Shown here one piece after another: positions 1 through 5,474 of a stretch of DNA of 7,089 nucleotides (position 1 is the first letter of the stretch; each line of letters starts with the position of its first letter). Both the position numbers and the translations under genes were made by a program. The notes beneath the pieces were generated by a model. That model searched no databases and was not told where the DNA came from. It saw only the letters and a list, made by a program, of their open reading frames with translations. This stretch comes from Actinomycetes bacterium (GTDB lineage: Bacteria; Actinomycetota; Acidimicrobiia; Acidimicrobiales; CADCSY01): positions 1 to 7,089 of the forward strand of contig JAODBP010000165.1 in assembly GCA_025464025.1 (NCBI GenBank). Direction: 5' to 3'.

Positions 1-1185
1 GGCCGGGGCCGCAGGCGCTGCTGCACCGGCGGCCGGCGCGGCCTGGCCGGCGGTGGCGGCCCGGCCGGTGGCCAGGTCGATGCCGCCGTTCACGCCCTTG
101 AACAGCTCGACCGAGGTGGAGCCGGCCGTGGGGTTGCCGTTGGCGTCGACGCCGGCGCTGGCCACCGCGACGCAGGTCTCGAGCGGGGTGCCGACGAGGC
201 CGGGCACGCAGAACGACTGCCCGCCGCCGACCTCGATCTTGTTGCTGGGCAGGCCGAGCGCCGTGACCAGGGCGTTGGTGCCGAACTCGACCGTGACCAG
301 CGGGGCGCTGGAGTCGGCCGTGCCCTTGGTGGCGCCGCTCTTGGAGATCACCTTCGTGGCCTCGGCGTTGCCGATGGTGATCGTGATCAACGGCTCGTTG
401 GCGCCCAGGTCGCTGGGCAGCAGGTTGTTGGTGGCGTTGGTGGCATCGGCGGCGAGCAGCTCGATCCGGATGCCCTGCGACCGGGCGTGGGCCGTGACCG
501 TGTCACCGGCGGACGTCACCTCGGCGAGGGCCGGGGCGATGACGATCCGGGCCGTCGACTTCAGGGTCAGCACCTTGTTCAGGACGTCGCCGACGGTCTT
601 GTCGGTGGCGTCGACCAGCTTGCCGATGGGCGTGCCGGTGAGGCCCTGCACCAGCGGGTTCAGGGCGTCGAGCACCTGGCCACTGCCATCCTGGAGCGGC
701 TGCTGGAGCTGGAGCGTCGAGAGCAGGTCGCTCACCGACGGCTCGAGCACGACCTGGGCACCGAGGCCGCGGGCCGTGCCGCCGTCCGCGGTGAGCGTGG
801 CGGTGGCCGAGCCGCACGTGACGTCGAGTCGCTGCACGCCGGGGACGGCGGTGAGCTCGCTGCCGGTGCACGCCGCCGGCTTGGCGGTCTTGGTGTCACC
901 CACGGTGGAGGTCTGCGCCTCGGCGACGTTCCCGACGGGGAGCGGCACCTGGGGGACGATCGCCTGGGTGGCGCTGGCCTTCGCCAGGTTCGGGTGGAGC
1001 TCGGCGTGGGCCGCGCTGGTGGTGATGGTCTGGCCGAACAGCTTGATGGTGAGGGCATCCGAGTTCGCGGTGCCGCCGTACGCATCGGCGTTCGCCTTGG
1101 TCTGGGCCGCGGCCGTCCCGGCGAGGAGTGCGCCGGTGGCGATGACCGAGAGACCGATCGTGGCCAGTCGGGGGAAGTTCCGCAT
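1..1185 (-). CDS. Secreted protein of unknown function, 3' end cut off by the window
   Basis: Reading down from an ATG at 1185, 395 codons stay open to base 1 with no stop, so the C-terminus is missing. The start is supported by GGAG five bases upstream (1191-1194) and by the signal peptide that follows: MRNFPRLATIGLSVIATGAL, then LAGTAAAQ, with an AAA signal peptidase I site near residues 25-27. The mature part is rich in Ala, Thr, Val and Gly, with few aromatic or basic residues. It has four cysteines, at 106, 124, 326 and 338, spaced as two local pairs that could form disulfides outside the cell. From about residue 374 it turns into an Ala/Pro/Gly run, which looks like a flexible linker or a lead-in to a wall or membrane anchor beyond the window. 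I do not recognise the family. It lies downstream of the tad operon in the same direction but has its own candidate promoter. A cell-surface or matrix role is only inferred. Confidence 0.85.
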   Translation of the reverse strand, partial: MRNFPRLATIGLSVIATGALLAGTAAAQTKANADAYGGTANSDALTIKLFGQTITTSAAHAELHPNLAKASATQAIVPQVPLPVGNVAEAQTSTVGDTKTAKPAACTGSELTAVPGVQRLDVTCGSATATLTADGGTARGLGAQVVLEPSVSDLLSTLQLQQPLQDGSGQVLDALNPLVQGLTGTPIGKLVDATDKTVGDVLNKVLTLKSTARIVIAPALAEVTSAGDTVTAHARSQGIRIELLAADATNATNNLLPSDLGANEPLITITIGNAEATKVISKSGATKGTADSSAPLVTVEFGTNALVTALGLPSNKIEVGGGQSFCVPGLVGTPLETCVAVASAGVDANGNPTAGSTSVELFKGVNGGIDLATGRAATAGQAAPAAGAAAPAAPA

Positions 1186-1190
1186 GTGTG

Positions 1191-1194
1191 CTCC
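1191..1194 (-). promoter_or_regulatory. Ribosome binding site of the secreted-protein gene
   Basis: The minus strand reads ACGGAGCACAC directly before the ATG at 1185. GGAG with five bases of spacing is a usable Shine-Dalgarno site, and it fixes the start that gives an intact signal peptide. Confidence 0.6.
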
Positions 1195-1228
1195 GTCTGT
1201 CCGCCGGAGCCGAGCCCCGGTGCGTGGG

Positions 1229-1257
1229 TGACTAGTTCGATGTCGGCAGGCCCTCAA
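1229..1257 (-). promoter_or_regulatory. Candidate sigma-70 type promoter for the secreted-protein gene
   Basis: On the minus strand TTGAGG (1257-1252) is followed after 17 bases by TAGTCA (1234-1229). The -35 matches TTGACA at four positions and the spacing is ideal. The -10 has the leading TA but A instead of T at its last position, so it is weak. Transcription would start near 1222 and leave a leader of about 37 bases that carries the GGAG site. The inverted pair GGCAGG (1245-1250) and CCTGCC (1271-1276) flanks the -35 and could be an operator. All of this is inference from consensus matching. Confidence 0.35.
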
Positions 1258-1353
1258 TGGCCCCGAACCACCTGCCAGGACGAGAAGTTCGCCTCGCTGT
1301 GACGCGCTTCCTGTCGATTTCTTTCGCCGTCGCCGATTTTTCACACGGAGCGA

Positions 1354-1734
1354 CTAGGTCTCGACACGCATAGAGACGGTCGCGGTGAGCTGCACATCGC
1401 CCACCAGGCCGCCGATCAGGGGCAGGTCGGTGGCGGCGAGGTACCGGAGGGTGACGGTGACACGGCTTCCGGACCGGCCCCTCCCGCGGACCTCGACCTC
1501 GAGCCGATCGGGGTCCAGGTGGGCCCCGGCCAGGGCGGCCCGCCTCGCCGCGCCGGGGTCGGCCGACACCGCCGCCTCCCGGGCCGCCTCCCGGGCGGCG
1601 TGGGTCAGCACGACCTGGTCGCGGACCACCAGCGTCACCTGGAGGAGGGCGAGGCCGATGGCGGCGAGGAGGGGCAGGCACAGGGCCAGCTCCACCGCGG
1701 CCTGCCCGGCCTCGCCCCGCCGCCGGGCCCTCAC
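1354..1734 (-). CDS. tadE: TadE-like pseudopilin of the tad operon
   Basis: A protein of 126 residues, the last gene of the tad operon. The chosen start is the GTG at 1734, whose last two bases lie in the flp TGA stop (GTGA overlap), so its translation should be coupled to flp. Starts further upstream would run through flp. After a short basic leader (MRARRRGEAG) comes GQAAVEL, the TadE/prepilin cleavage motif: Gly10 at -1 and Glu15 at +5. One hydrophobic segment follows at about residues 15-37 (LALCLPLLAAIGLALLQV), then an Ala/Arg-rich helix and a beta-rich soluble domain (about 75-126) facing the outside. This is the normal TadE layout, and the size is that of the family. TadE proteins are minor pseudopilins processed by a prepilin peptidase, which is not in this window. 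It corresponds in position to M. tuberculosis Rv3655c. No TadF or Rv3654c-like partner follows. Confidence 0.88.
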   Translation of the reverse strand: MRARRRGEAGQAAVELALCLPLLAAIGLALLQVTLVVRDQVVLTHAAREAAREAAVSADPGAARRAALAGAHLDPDRLEVEVRGRGRSGSRVTVTLRYLAATDLPLIGGLVGDVQLTATVSMRVET

Positions 1735-1931
1735 TTCACCAGCTTCGTGATCTGGTCGAAGATCGCGTCGAGCAGGTGCCCGATCTTGTCGGTGTCCTTG
1801 GCCCACAGGGCCACGAGCAGGGCGACGGACGCGGCGCCGAGCAGCACGAGGGCGTACTCCGCCGAGGTCTGGCCCGACTCGCCGCGCAGGCGGGTCAGGA
1901 CGAGGTGGATGCGGACGAGGATGGGGAGCAC
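1731..1931 (-). CDS. flp: Flp-like prepilin (small DUF4244-type pilin subunit)
   Basis: A 66-residue protein starting at GTG 1931, six bases after a near-perfect Shine-Dalgarno AAGGAGG (1944-1938). The N-terminal 20 residues are a prepilin leader ending in RGESG. The processing motif is G-QTSAEY: Gly20 at -1, Glu25 at +5 and Tyr26 at +6, the Flp signature. Cleavage there gives a 46-residue mature subunit. The mature part starts with a hydrophobic helix (about 26-43, YALVLLGAASVALLVALW), followed by an amphipathic end rich in Lys and Asp that finishes LVK. It resembles the actinobacterial DUF4244 small proteins and corresponds in position to Rv3656c. It should be the main structural subunit of the pilus built by the other tad genes. 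It lies 25 bases after the tadC stop and is the only internal gene of the operon with its own strong ribosome site. Confidence 0.88.
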   Translation of the reverse strand: MLPILVRIHLVLTRLRGESGQTSAEYALVLLGAASVALLVALWAKDTDKIGHLLDAIFDQITKLVK

Positions 1932-1937
1932 GACGGC

Positions 1938-1944
1938 CCTCCTT
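1938..1944 (-). promoter_or_regulatory. Strong Shine-Dalgarno site of the flp-like pilin gene
   Basis: AAGGAGG on the minus strand, six bases before the GTG at 1931. It decides the start of this 66-codon gene. It stands out because tadB, tadC and tadE in the same operon start by GTGA overlap with no comparable site, which fits a need for more pilin than platform protein. Confidence 0.75.
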
Positions 1945-1956
1945 GGTGGTGCGGAG

Positions 1957-2676
1957 CTAGAGGCGCAGCGACCCGAGGGCGCCGGCGAGGAGCGGGGCGA
2001 GCGTCAGCAGCACGAAGGCCGGGAGCACGCACAGCACGAGGGGGAAGAGGAGCCGGACCGGGACGCGGCGGGCGGCCTCCTCGGCCCGCCGCCGGCGATC
2101 GGCGCGCGCCTCGGCTGCCAGCACCACGAGGGCATCGGCCAGCGGTGCGCCGTAGCGCTCGGACGCGAGCAGGGCGGCGAGCACCGGCCGGGCCGCGGGG
2201 CCGAGCCGCCCGGCGGCGGCGTCCAGCGCATCGGACCACCGGGCGCCGTGCTCGGCCTCGCTGACGACCCGCGCCAGCTCGAACCCGATCGGGCCCTCGT
2301 GGCGACGGGCCACGGCGGCGACGGCCAGGGGCACGGTGAGGCCGGCGCCGACGGCGAGGGTGAGCAGGTCGACGACCTCGGGCAGCGACCGTCGGACGGC
2401 CTCGAGCGGTCGCCGCCGAGCCCGCCGGGCCCGCAGGACGGGGACGGCCCAGGCGCCGAGGGCGAGCACCGGTGCGGCGAGGGGCAGCACGGCCAGCCCG
2501 ACCGCCGCGCCACCCCCGGCGGCGGCGAGCCGGCGGAGGCGGGGATCGACCGCCCACCTGGCTCGCCCCGGCGCGACCGGCCGGAGGGCGTCCACCCGGA
2601 GCGGGGCCGGCCGCCAGCGGGCGGCGCCGACCGCCACCGTGACGCCCCACGCCGTGCCGACCAACGCCGCGATCAC
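1957..2676 (-). CDS. tadC: TadC, inner-membrane platform protein of the Flp pilus
   Basis: A 239-residue protein with a type II secretion F (GspF/PilC) domain. I chose the GTG at 2676, which overlaps the tadB stop as GTGA. An ATG at 2706 would add ten residues and overlap tadB by 34 bases, so it is less likely. Membrane segments: about 2-18, 50-82 (a long hydrophobic stretch, probably two helices) and 207-232. The F domain, about 98-222, begins LPEVVDLLTLAVGAGLTVPL and ends EEAARRVPVRLLFPLVLCVL, both typical of TadC, with the Ser-Glu-(x)n-Gly stretch (139-144) between them. TadC forms with TadB the membrane base on which the ATPase TadA acts. The length is close to other actinobacterial TadC proteins. 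It is the counterpart of Rv3657c. Confidence 0.88.
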   Translation of the reverse strand: MIAALVGTAWGVTVAVGAARWRPAPLRVDALRPVAPGRARWAVDPRLRRLAAAGGGAAVGLAVLPLAAPVLALGAWAVPVLRARRARRRPLEAVRRSLPEVVDLLTLAVGAGLTVPLAVAAVARRHEGPIGFELARVVSEAEHGARWSDALDAAAGRLGPAARPVLAALLASERYGAPLADALVVLAAEARADRRRRAEEAARRVPVRLLFPLVLCVLPAFVLLTLAPLLAGALGSLRL

Positions 2677-3533
2677 GCCGGTGCCGCCGTGATCCGATGC
2701 ATCCACCAGGCCGCCAGGCCGTCGAGGGCGAGGCCGCCGGCCAGGCAGGCCAGGCCGAAGCGGGAGCGGAGCAGGAAGTCGGCGGTGCGACCGTCGGTGC
2801 CGGCGGCGAGGGCGCCGAAGGCCAGCGGCGAGGCGGCGATCACCAGCGCCGACAGCCGGGCCTGGGACGCCTGGGCCCGGACCTCGCCGGCCACGGCGAG
2901 GTTGGCCCGGAGGGTCGCAGCCACGCCGTCGACCGCCCGGGCCGCCGCCCCTCCGGCGTCGACCGACAGGCCCAGGGCGGCGACCGTCAGGCGGACGCCG
3001 GCCGTGGGGCAGCGCCGGACCCAGCCGTCGAGGGCGTGGACCAGGGCTAGGCCGCCGTCGGCCTCACCGACCACGACGGCGAGGTCGATGCCCAGCCGCC
3101 CGGGCTGCGACGGTGCCAGCTCGGCCAGCGCCTGGCGCACGGTGACGCCGCTGCGCAGCGACCGGGCCACGGCATCGAGCACGTCGGGCAGGGCGGTCTC
3201 GACCAGGGCCACCGATCGCCCTCGGGCCGCGGCCAGGGCAGCGACCGGGCCAACGGTCGTGGCCACCACCCCGACGACCGCCAGGCCGGGCCCACCGACG
3301 GCCAGGCCCCCGACCGCGGCCACGCTGACGGCGAGCAGCCACCCCGCCCACACCGCCTCCGGCGCCCACGGCAGGGCGGCGTCGACGACGGCCGCCGTGC
3401 AGCGAGCCGGCGAGCGCCACCTGACCCCTCGGTAGCGATCGCCGACGACCGTCGCCCGGTCGCCGGCTCGGAGGGCGAACCGGGTCGCCGAGCACCCGAG
3501 GACGACCAGGGCGCCGGCCAGCACGGCGGTCAC
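2673..3533 (-). CDS. tadB: TadB, inner-membrane platform protein of the Flp pilus
   Basis: A 286-residue protein with a type II secretion F domain. The start is the GTG at 3533, overlapping the tadA stop as GTGA. Hydrophobic segments lie at about 1-14, 61-102 (two helices), 227-245 and 258-278. The F domain covers about 114-238 and opens with ALPDVLDAVARSLRSGVTVR, the usual entry motif (L-P-x-hydrophobic-L-D, then R-S-G). GEADGGLALVHALDGW at about 156-171 matches the conserved acidic and aromatic middle part. It works with TadC as the membrane platform that passes the energy of TadA to pilin assembly. Order and topology make TadB more likely than TadC, because it directly follows the ATPase gene. 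It is the counterpart of Rv3658c. Nothing is truncated. Confidence 0.88.
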   Translation of the reverse strand: MTAVLAGALVVLGCSATRFALRAGDRATVVGDRYRGVRWRSPARCTAAVVDAALPWAPEAVWAGWLLAVSVAAVGGLAVGGPGLAVVGVVATTVGPVAALAAARGRSVALVETALPDVLDAVARSLRSGVTVRQALAELAPSQPGRLGIDLAVVVGEADGGLALVHALDGWVRRCPTAGVRLTVAALGLSVDAGGAAARAVDGVAATLRANLAVAGEVRAQASQARLSALVIAASPLAFGALAAGTDGRTADFLLRSRFGLACLAGGLALDGLAAWWMHRITAAPA

Positions 3534-4699
3534 GGGGCCAACCAGGCCCGGTGCGGCGGCCCGGCCGCCCCCCGCACGGGGCGGGCGGGGAGGGCGTGGA
3601 GGCCGGTCGACGTGGCCAGCGACCGCACGACCAGGGGGTGGTCGCCCCGCTCGTCGCCGAGGGGGACGACCTCGTCGACGGCGACCACGGCCCGGCGGCC
3701 ACCCGCCACCCGGGCCACCTGCACCACCAGGTCGACAGCGGCGGCCACCTGCTCCCGCACGGCGGCGAGGGGCAGCCCCGGGGCGCCACCCAGGACCATG
3801 GTCTCGAGCCGGCGGAGGGCGTCGGCCGGGCCGTTGGCGTGACAGGTCGAGAGCGACCCCTCGTGGCCGGTGTTCATGGCCTGCAACATGTCGAGCGCCT
3901 CCGCGCCCCGGACCTCGCCCACGACGATGCGGTCGGGACGCATCCGCAGGGCGTTGCGGACGAGGTCGCGCACGCGCACCTCACCCGCCCCCTCGGCGTT
4001 CGCCGGGCGGGCCTCGAGGCGCACCACGTGCTCGAGGGGCAGGCGCAGCTCGGCGGCGTCCTCGACGGTGACCACCCGCTCCCCCGGTGGGATGCAGCCG
4101 GCGAGGGCGTTGAGCAGCGTGGTCTTGCCCGCCCCGGTGCCCCCGGAGACGAGCACGTTGCACCGGGCCCGCACGGCCCAGCCCAACAGGTCGGCCACCC
4201 CCGCCGGCGCCAGCTCGTCGAGGCCGATGGCCCGGGCCCCGAACCGGCGGATCGTGAGGTAGGGCCCGTCGAGGGCCAGGGGCGGCACCACCGCGTTCAC
4301 GCGCGAGCCGTCGGCCAGCCGGGCGTCGACGAGCGGCGAGGTGCGGTCGACCCGCAACCCCAGGGGCGCCACGACCCGCTCCACCAGGAGCTCGACCTCG
4401 CGCCGGTCGAGCCAGACGTCGAGCCGGCGGAGCTGCCCGCCCCGCTCGACCCACACCGGGCCGGGCCCGTTGACCATCACCTCGGTGACCTCGGGATCGG
4501 CCAGCACCGGTTCGAGCGCGCCGAGGCCCACGGTCCGGGCGGCGACCGCGTCGACCAGCCGGCCCACGCCGTCGTCGTCGAGCAGCGGCGCCTCGAGGTG
4601 GGCCAGCTCGGTGATCCGGCGCCGGAGCTCGGCCCCCGCGGGCCGCTCCTCGAGGACGAGCCGGTGGACCCGGTCGGCGACCGCCGCGTCAGGCGACAT
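3530..4699 (-). CDS. tadA: TadA/CpaF-type pilus assembly ATPase
   Basis: A 389-residue secretion ATPase of the GspE/VirB11 superfamily, TadA/CpaF branch. It hydrolyses ATP in the cytoplasm to drive Flp pilin assembly through TadB/TadC. The N-terminal domain (about 45-165) includes [20 protein letters not shown] at 66-85, the family hallmark. The Walker A motif is GGTGAGKTT (186-194), the Walker B region is [19 protein letters not shown] (254-272), and the His box is [14 protein letters not shown] (277-290). All catalytic parts are intact. The start is the ATG at 4699, which overlaps the end of ssd by 11 bases. The frame stays open further upstream to 4780, but that part is inside ssd. The ribosome site is poor, so coupling to ssd is likely. 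The C-terminus ends in a Pro/Arg tail and overlaps tadB by four bases. It is the counterpart of Rv3659c. Confidence 0.95.
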   Translation of the reverse strand: MSPDAAVADRVHRLVLEERPAGAELRRRITELAHLEAPLLDDDGVGRLVDAVAARTVGLGALEPVLADPEVTEVMVNGPGPVWVERGGQLRRLDVWLDRREVELLVERVVAPLGLRVDRTSPLVDARLADGSRVNAVVPPLALDGPYLTIRRFGARAIGLDELAPAGVADLLGWAVRARCNVLVSGGTGAGKTTLLNALAGCIPPGERVVTVEDAAELRLPLEHVVRLEARPANAEGAGEVRVRDLVRNALRMRPDRIVVGEVRGAEALDMLQAMNTGHEGSLSTCHANGPADALRRLETMVLGGAPGLPLAAVREQVAAAVDLVVQVARVAGGRRAVVAVDEVVPLGDERGDHPLVVRSLATSTGLHALPARPVRGAAGPPHRAWLAP

Positions 4700-5351
4700 G
4701 GCGCAGCGGGCGCTGGAGGAGGCCGGGCAGGCGACCGGCCAGGAGGCCGGCATCGACGGCCCGGGCGATCTTCGGGTCATGCGCCACCACGGCCCGCACC
4801 GGCACGCCGAGGGCGGCCTCGACGTCGCGCCGCCCGATCGAGCGGCCGCCCTCGTCGACGAGGATCACGCCCGAGGGCCGGATCGGCGACGCCACCGCCC
4901 GCCGCAGGGCGAGGTAGCAGGGCCGCAGCACGAGCAGCGAGTGGGCCGCGGCGGCGGCCACCGCCAGGCGGACGCCGGCCGGCCCGGCGTGGTCGACGTG
5001 GCCGCAGTCGACCACGCAGGGCCGAGCATCGGCCGCGAGCAGGGCGGCCAGGACCTCGCCCCGCCCCGGCGCGTCGGGCAGCACCCCGCCCCTCGGGAGG
5101 ACGGCCAACCCCCCGGTGGCGGCGACCTCCAGCCGGCCGAGGGCATCGGGCGGGACGGCGGGGCCGGCGGCGAGCCACTCGGCGACCCCCGGACCGTCGG
5201 GCTCGGGCAGGCCGAGCACGGCCGGGACGTCGCCGGCCAGGTCGACCAGCACGGCGCCGGACGACGACGAACGAGCGAGCACGGCGGCCAGGCCAGCGGC
5301 CACCACCGTGGTGCCGCTCCCACCCTTGGCGGACCAGCAGGCGACGAGCAC
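4689..5351 (-). CDS. ssd: Ssd/TadZ/CpaE-like MinD-family ATPase, short form
   Basis: A 220-residue P-loop protein of the MinD/ParA superfamily, first gene of the tad operon. The start is the GTG at 5351, seven bases after GGAGGAG. It gives the N-terminus MLVACWSAKGGSGTT, so the P-loop begins almost at once. The deviant Walker A is KGGSGTT (9-15): the signature lysine of MinD/ParA (Lys9) is present, but the second lysine is Thr14, as is common in CpaE/TadZ proteins. VLVDLAGD (34-41) is the A' motif, and PCVVDCGHVD (111-120) is the Walker B region. CpaE/TadZ proteins place the pilus machinery at the cell pole. In mycobacteria the counterpart Rv3660c is called Ssd, septum site determining. The N-terminal receiver-like domain found in CpaE and in longer Ssd proteins is absent here. 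The frame is open upstream, but no family-like residues are there and the ribosome site supports 5351. Confidence 0.85.
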   Translation of the reverse strand: MLVACWSAKGGSGTTVVAAGLAAVLARSSSSGAVLVDLAGDVPAVLGLPEPDGPGVAEWLAAGPAVPPDALGRLEVAATGGLAVLPRGGVLPDAPGRGEVLAALLAADARPCVVDCGHVDHAGPAGVRLAVAAAAAHSLLVLRPCYLALRRAVASPIRPSGVILVDEGGRSIGRRDVEAALGVPVRAVVAHDPKIARAVDAGLLAGRLPGLLQRPLRHVA

Positions 5352-5358
5352 GGACCAA

Positions 5359-5365
5359 CTCCTCC
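5359..5365 (-). promoter_or_regulatory. Ribosome binding site deciding the ssd start
   Basis: GGAGGAG on the minus strand with seven bases before the GTG at 5351. Since the ssd frame is open for several hundred bases upstream, this site and the position of the P-loop decide the start. Confidence 0.7.
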
Positions 5366-5397
5366 GGGAGAGGATCGACCAGGGGAGTGGTTCGCCC

Positions 5398-5426
5398 ACC
5401 CTAGAACCGGTCGAAACCGGGCACAA
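5398..5426 (-). promoter_or_regulatory. Promoter of the tad operon
   Basis: On the minus strand TTGTGC (5426-5421) is followed after exactly 17 bases by TAGGGT (5403-5398). The -10 fits the actinobacterial TAnnnT pattern and the -35 has the leading TTG. Transcription would start near 5391, leaving a leader of about 40 bases with the GGAGGAG site. The spacer holds CCGGTT twice, ten bases apart. There is no other upstream sequence from which ssd could be transcribed, apart from read-through antisense to the HAD gene. Position and spacing support the call; it is not proven. Confidence 0.55.
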
Positions 5427-5462
5427 GGGGCGATCCTGCAATCCCGAACGGGCACCCAGCCG

Positions 5463-5468
5463 TAGGCT
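5463..5468 (+). promoter_or_regulatory. -10 element of a leaderless promoter for the HAD gene
   Basis: TAGGCT (TAnnnT) is followed by exactly six bases and then the ATG at 5475, which puts the A of the start codon at +1. No Shine-Dalgarno sequence is present before this ATG. Both facts fit a leaderless transcript, a common arrangement in actinobacteria. No clear -35 is seen, which is also common for this promoter type. Confidence 0.55.
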
Positions 5469-5474
5469 CCGGGC

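Larger units (their letters stand above)
1186..1353. other. Intergenic gap between tadE and the secreted-protein gene
   Basis: No credible gene is seen in these 168 bases. The half next to tadE (about 1311-1345) is an AT-richer patch in an otherwise extremely GC-rich window and contains CGATTT twice (1315-1320 and 1334-1339) in direct orientation. I looked for an intrinsic terminator for the tad operon and found no stable stem with a T-run. The other half holds the candidate promoter and ribosome site of the secreted-protein gene. Confidence 0.6.

Noticed and set aside
53..1231. Plus-strand open frame of 392 codons
   Set aside because: It is antisense to the secreted-protein gene. Its product is low-complexity Ser/Val/Ala/Pro without any motif, while the minus strand gives a signal peptide and a ribosome site.
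1311..1345. Possible intrinsic terminator of the tad operon
   Set aside because: There is a run of A/T bases, but CGATTT occurs as a direct and not an inverted repeat, and no stable stem precedes it.
1519..3435. Plus-strand open frame of 638 codons
   Set aside because: It is antisense to tadE, flp, tadC and tadB. Its product is Gly/Arg/Pro/Ala noise typical of GC-rich shadow frames, and the minus-strand genes have clear family motifs.
3551..5404. Plus-strand open frame of 617 codons
   Set aside because: It is antisense to tadA and ssd, whose Walker motifs are intact. The His/Gly/Arg-rich product shows no domain.
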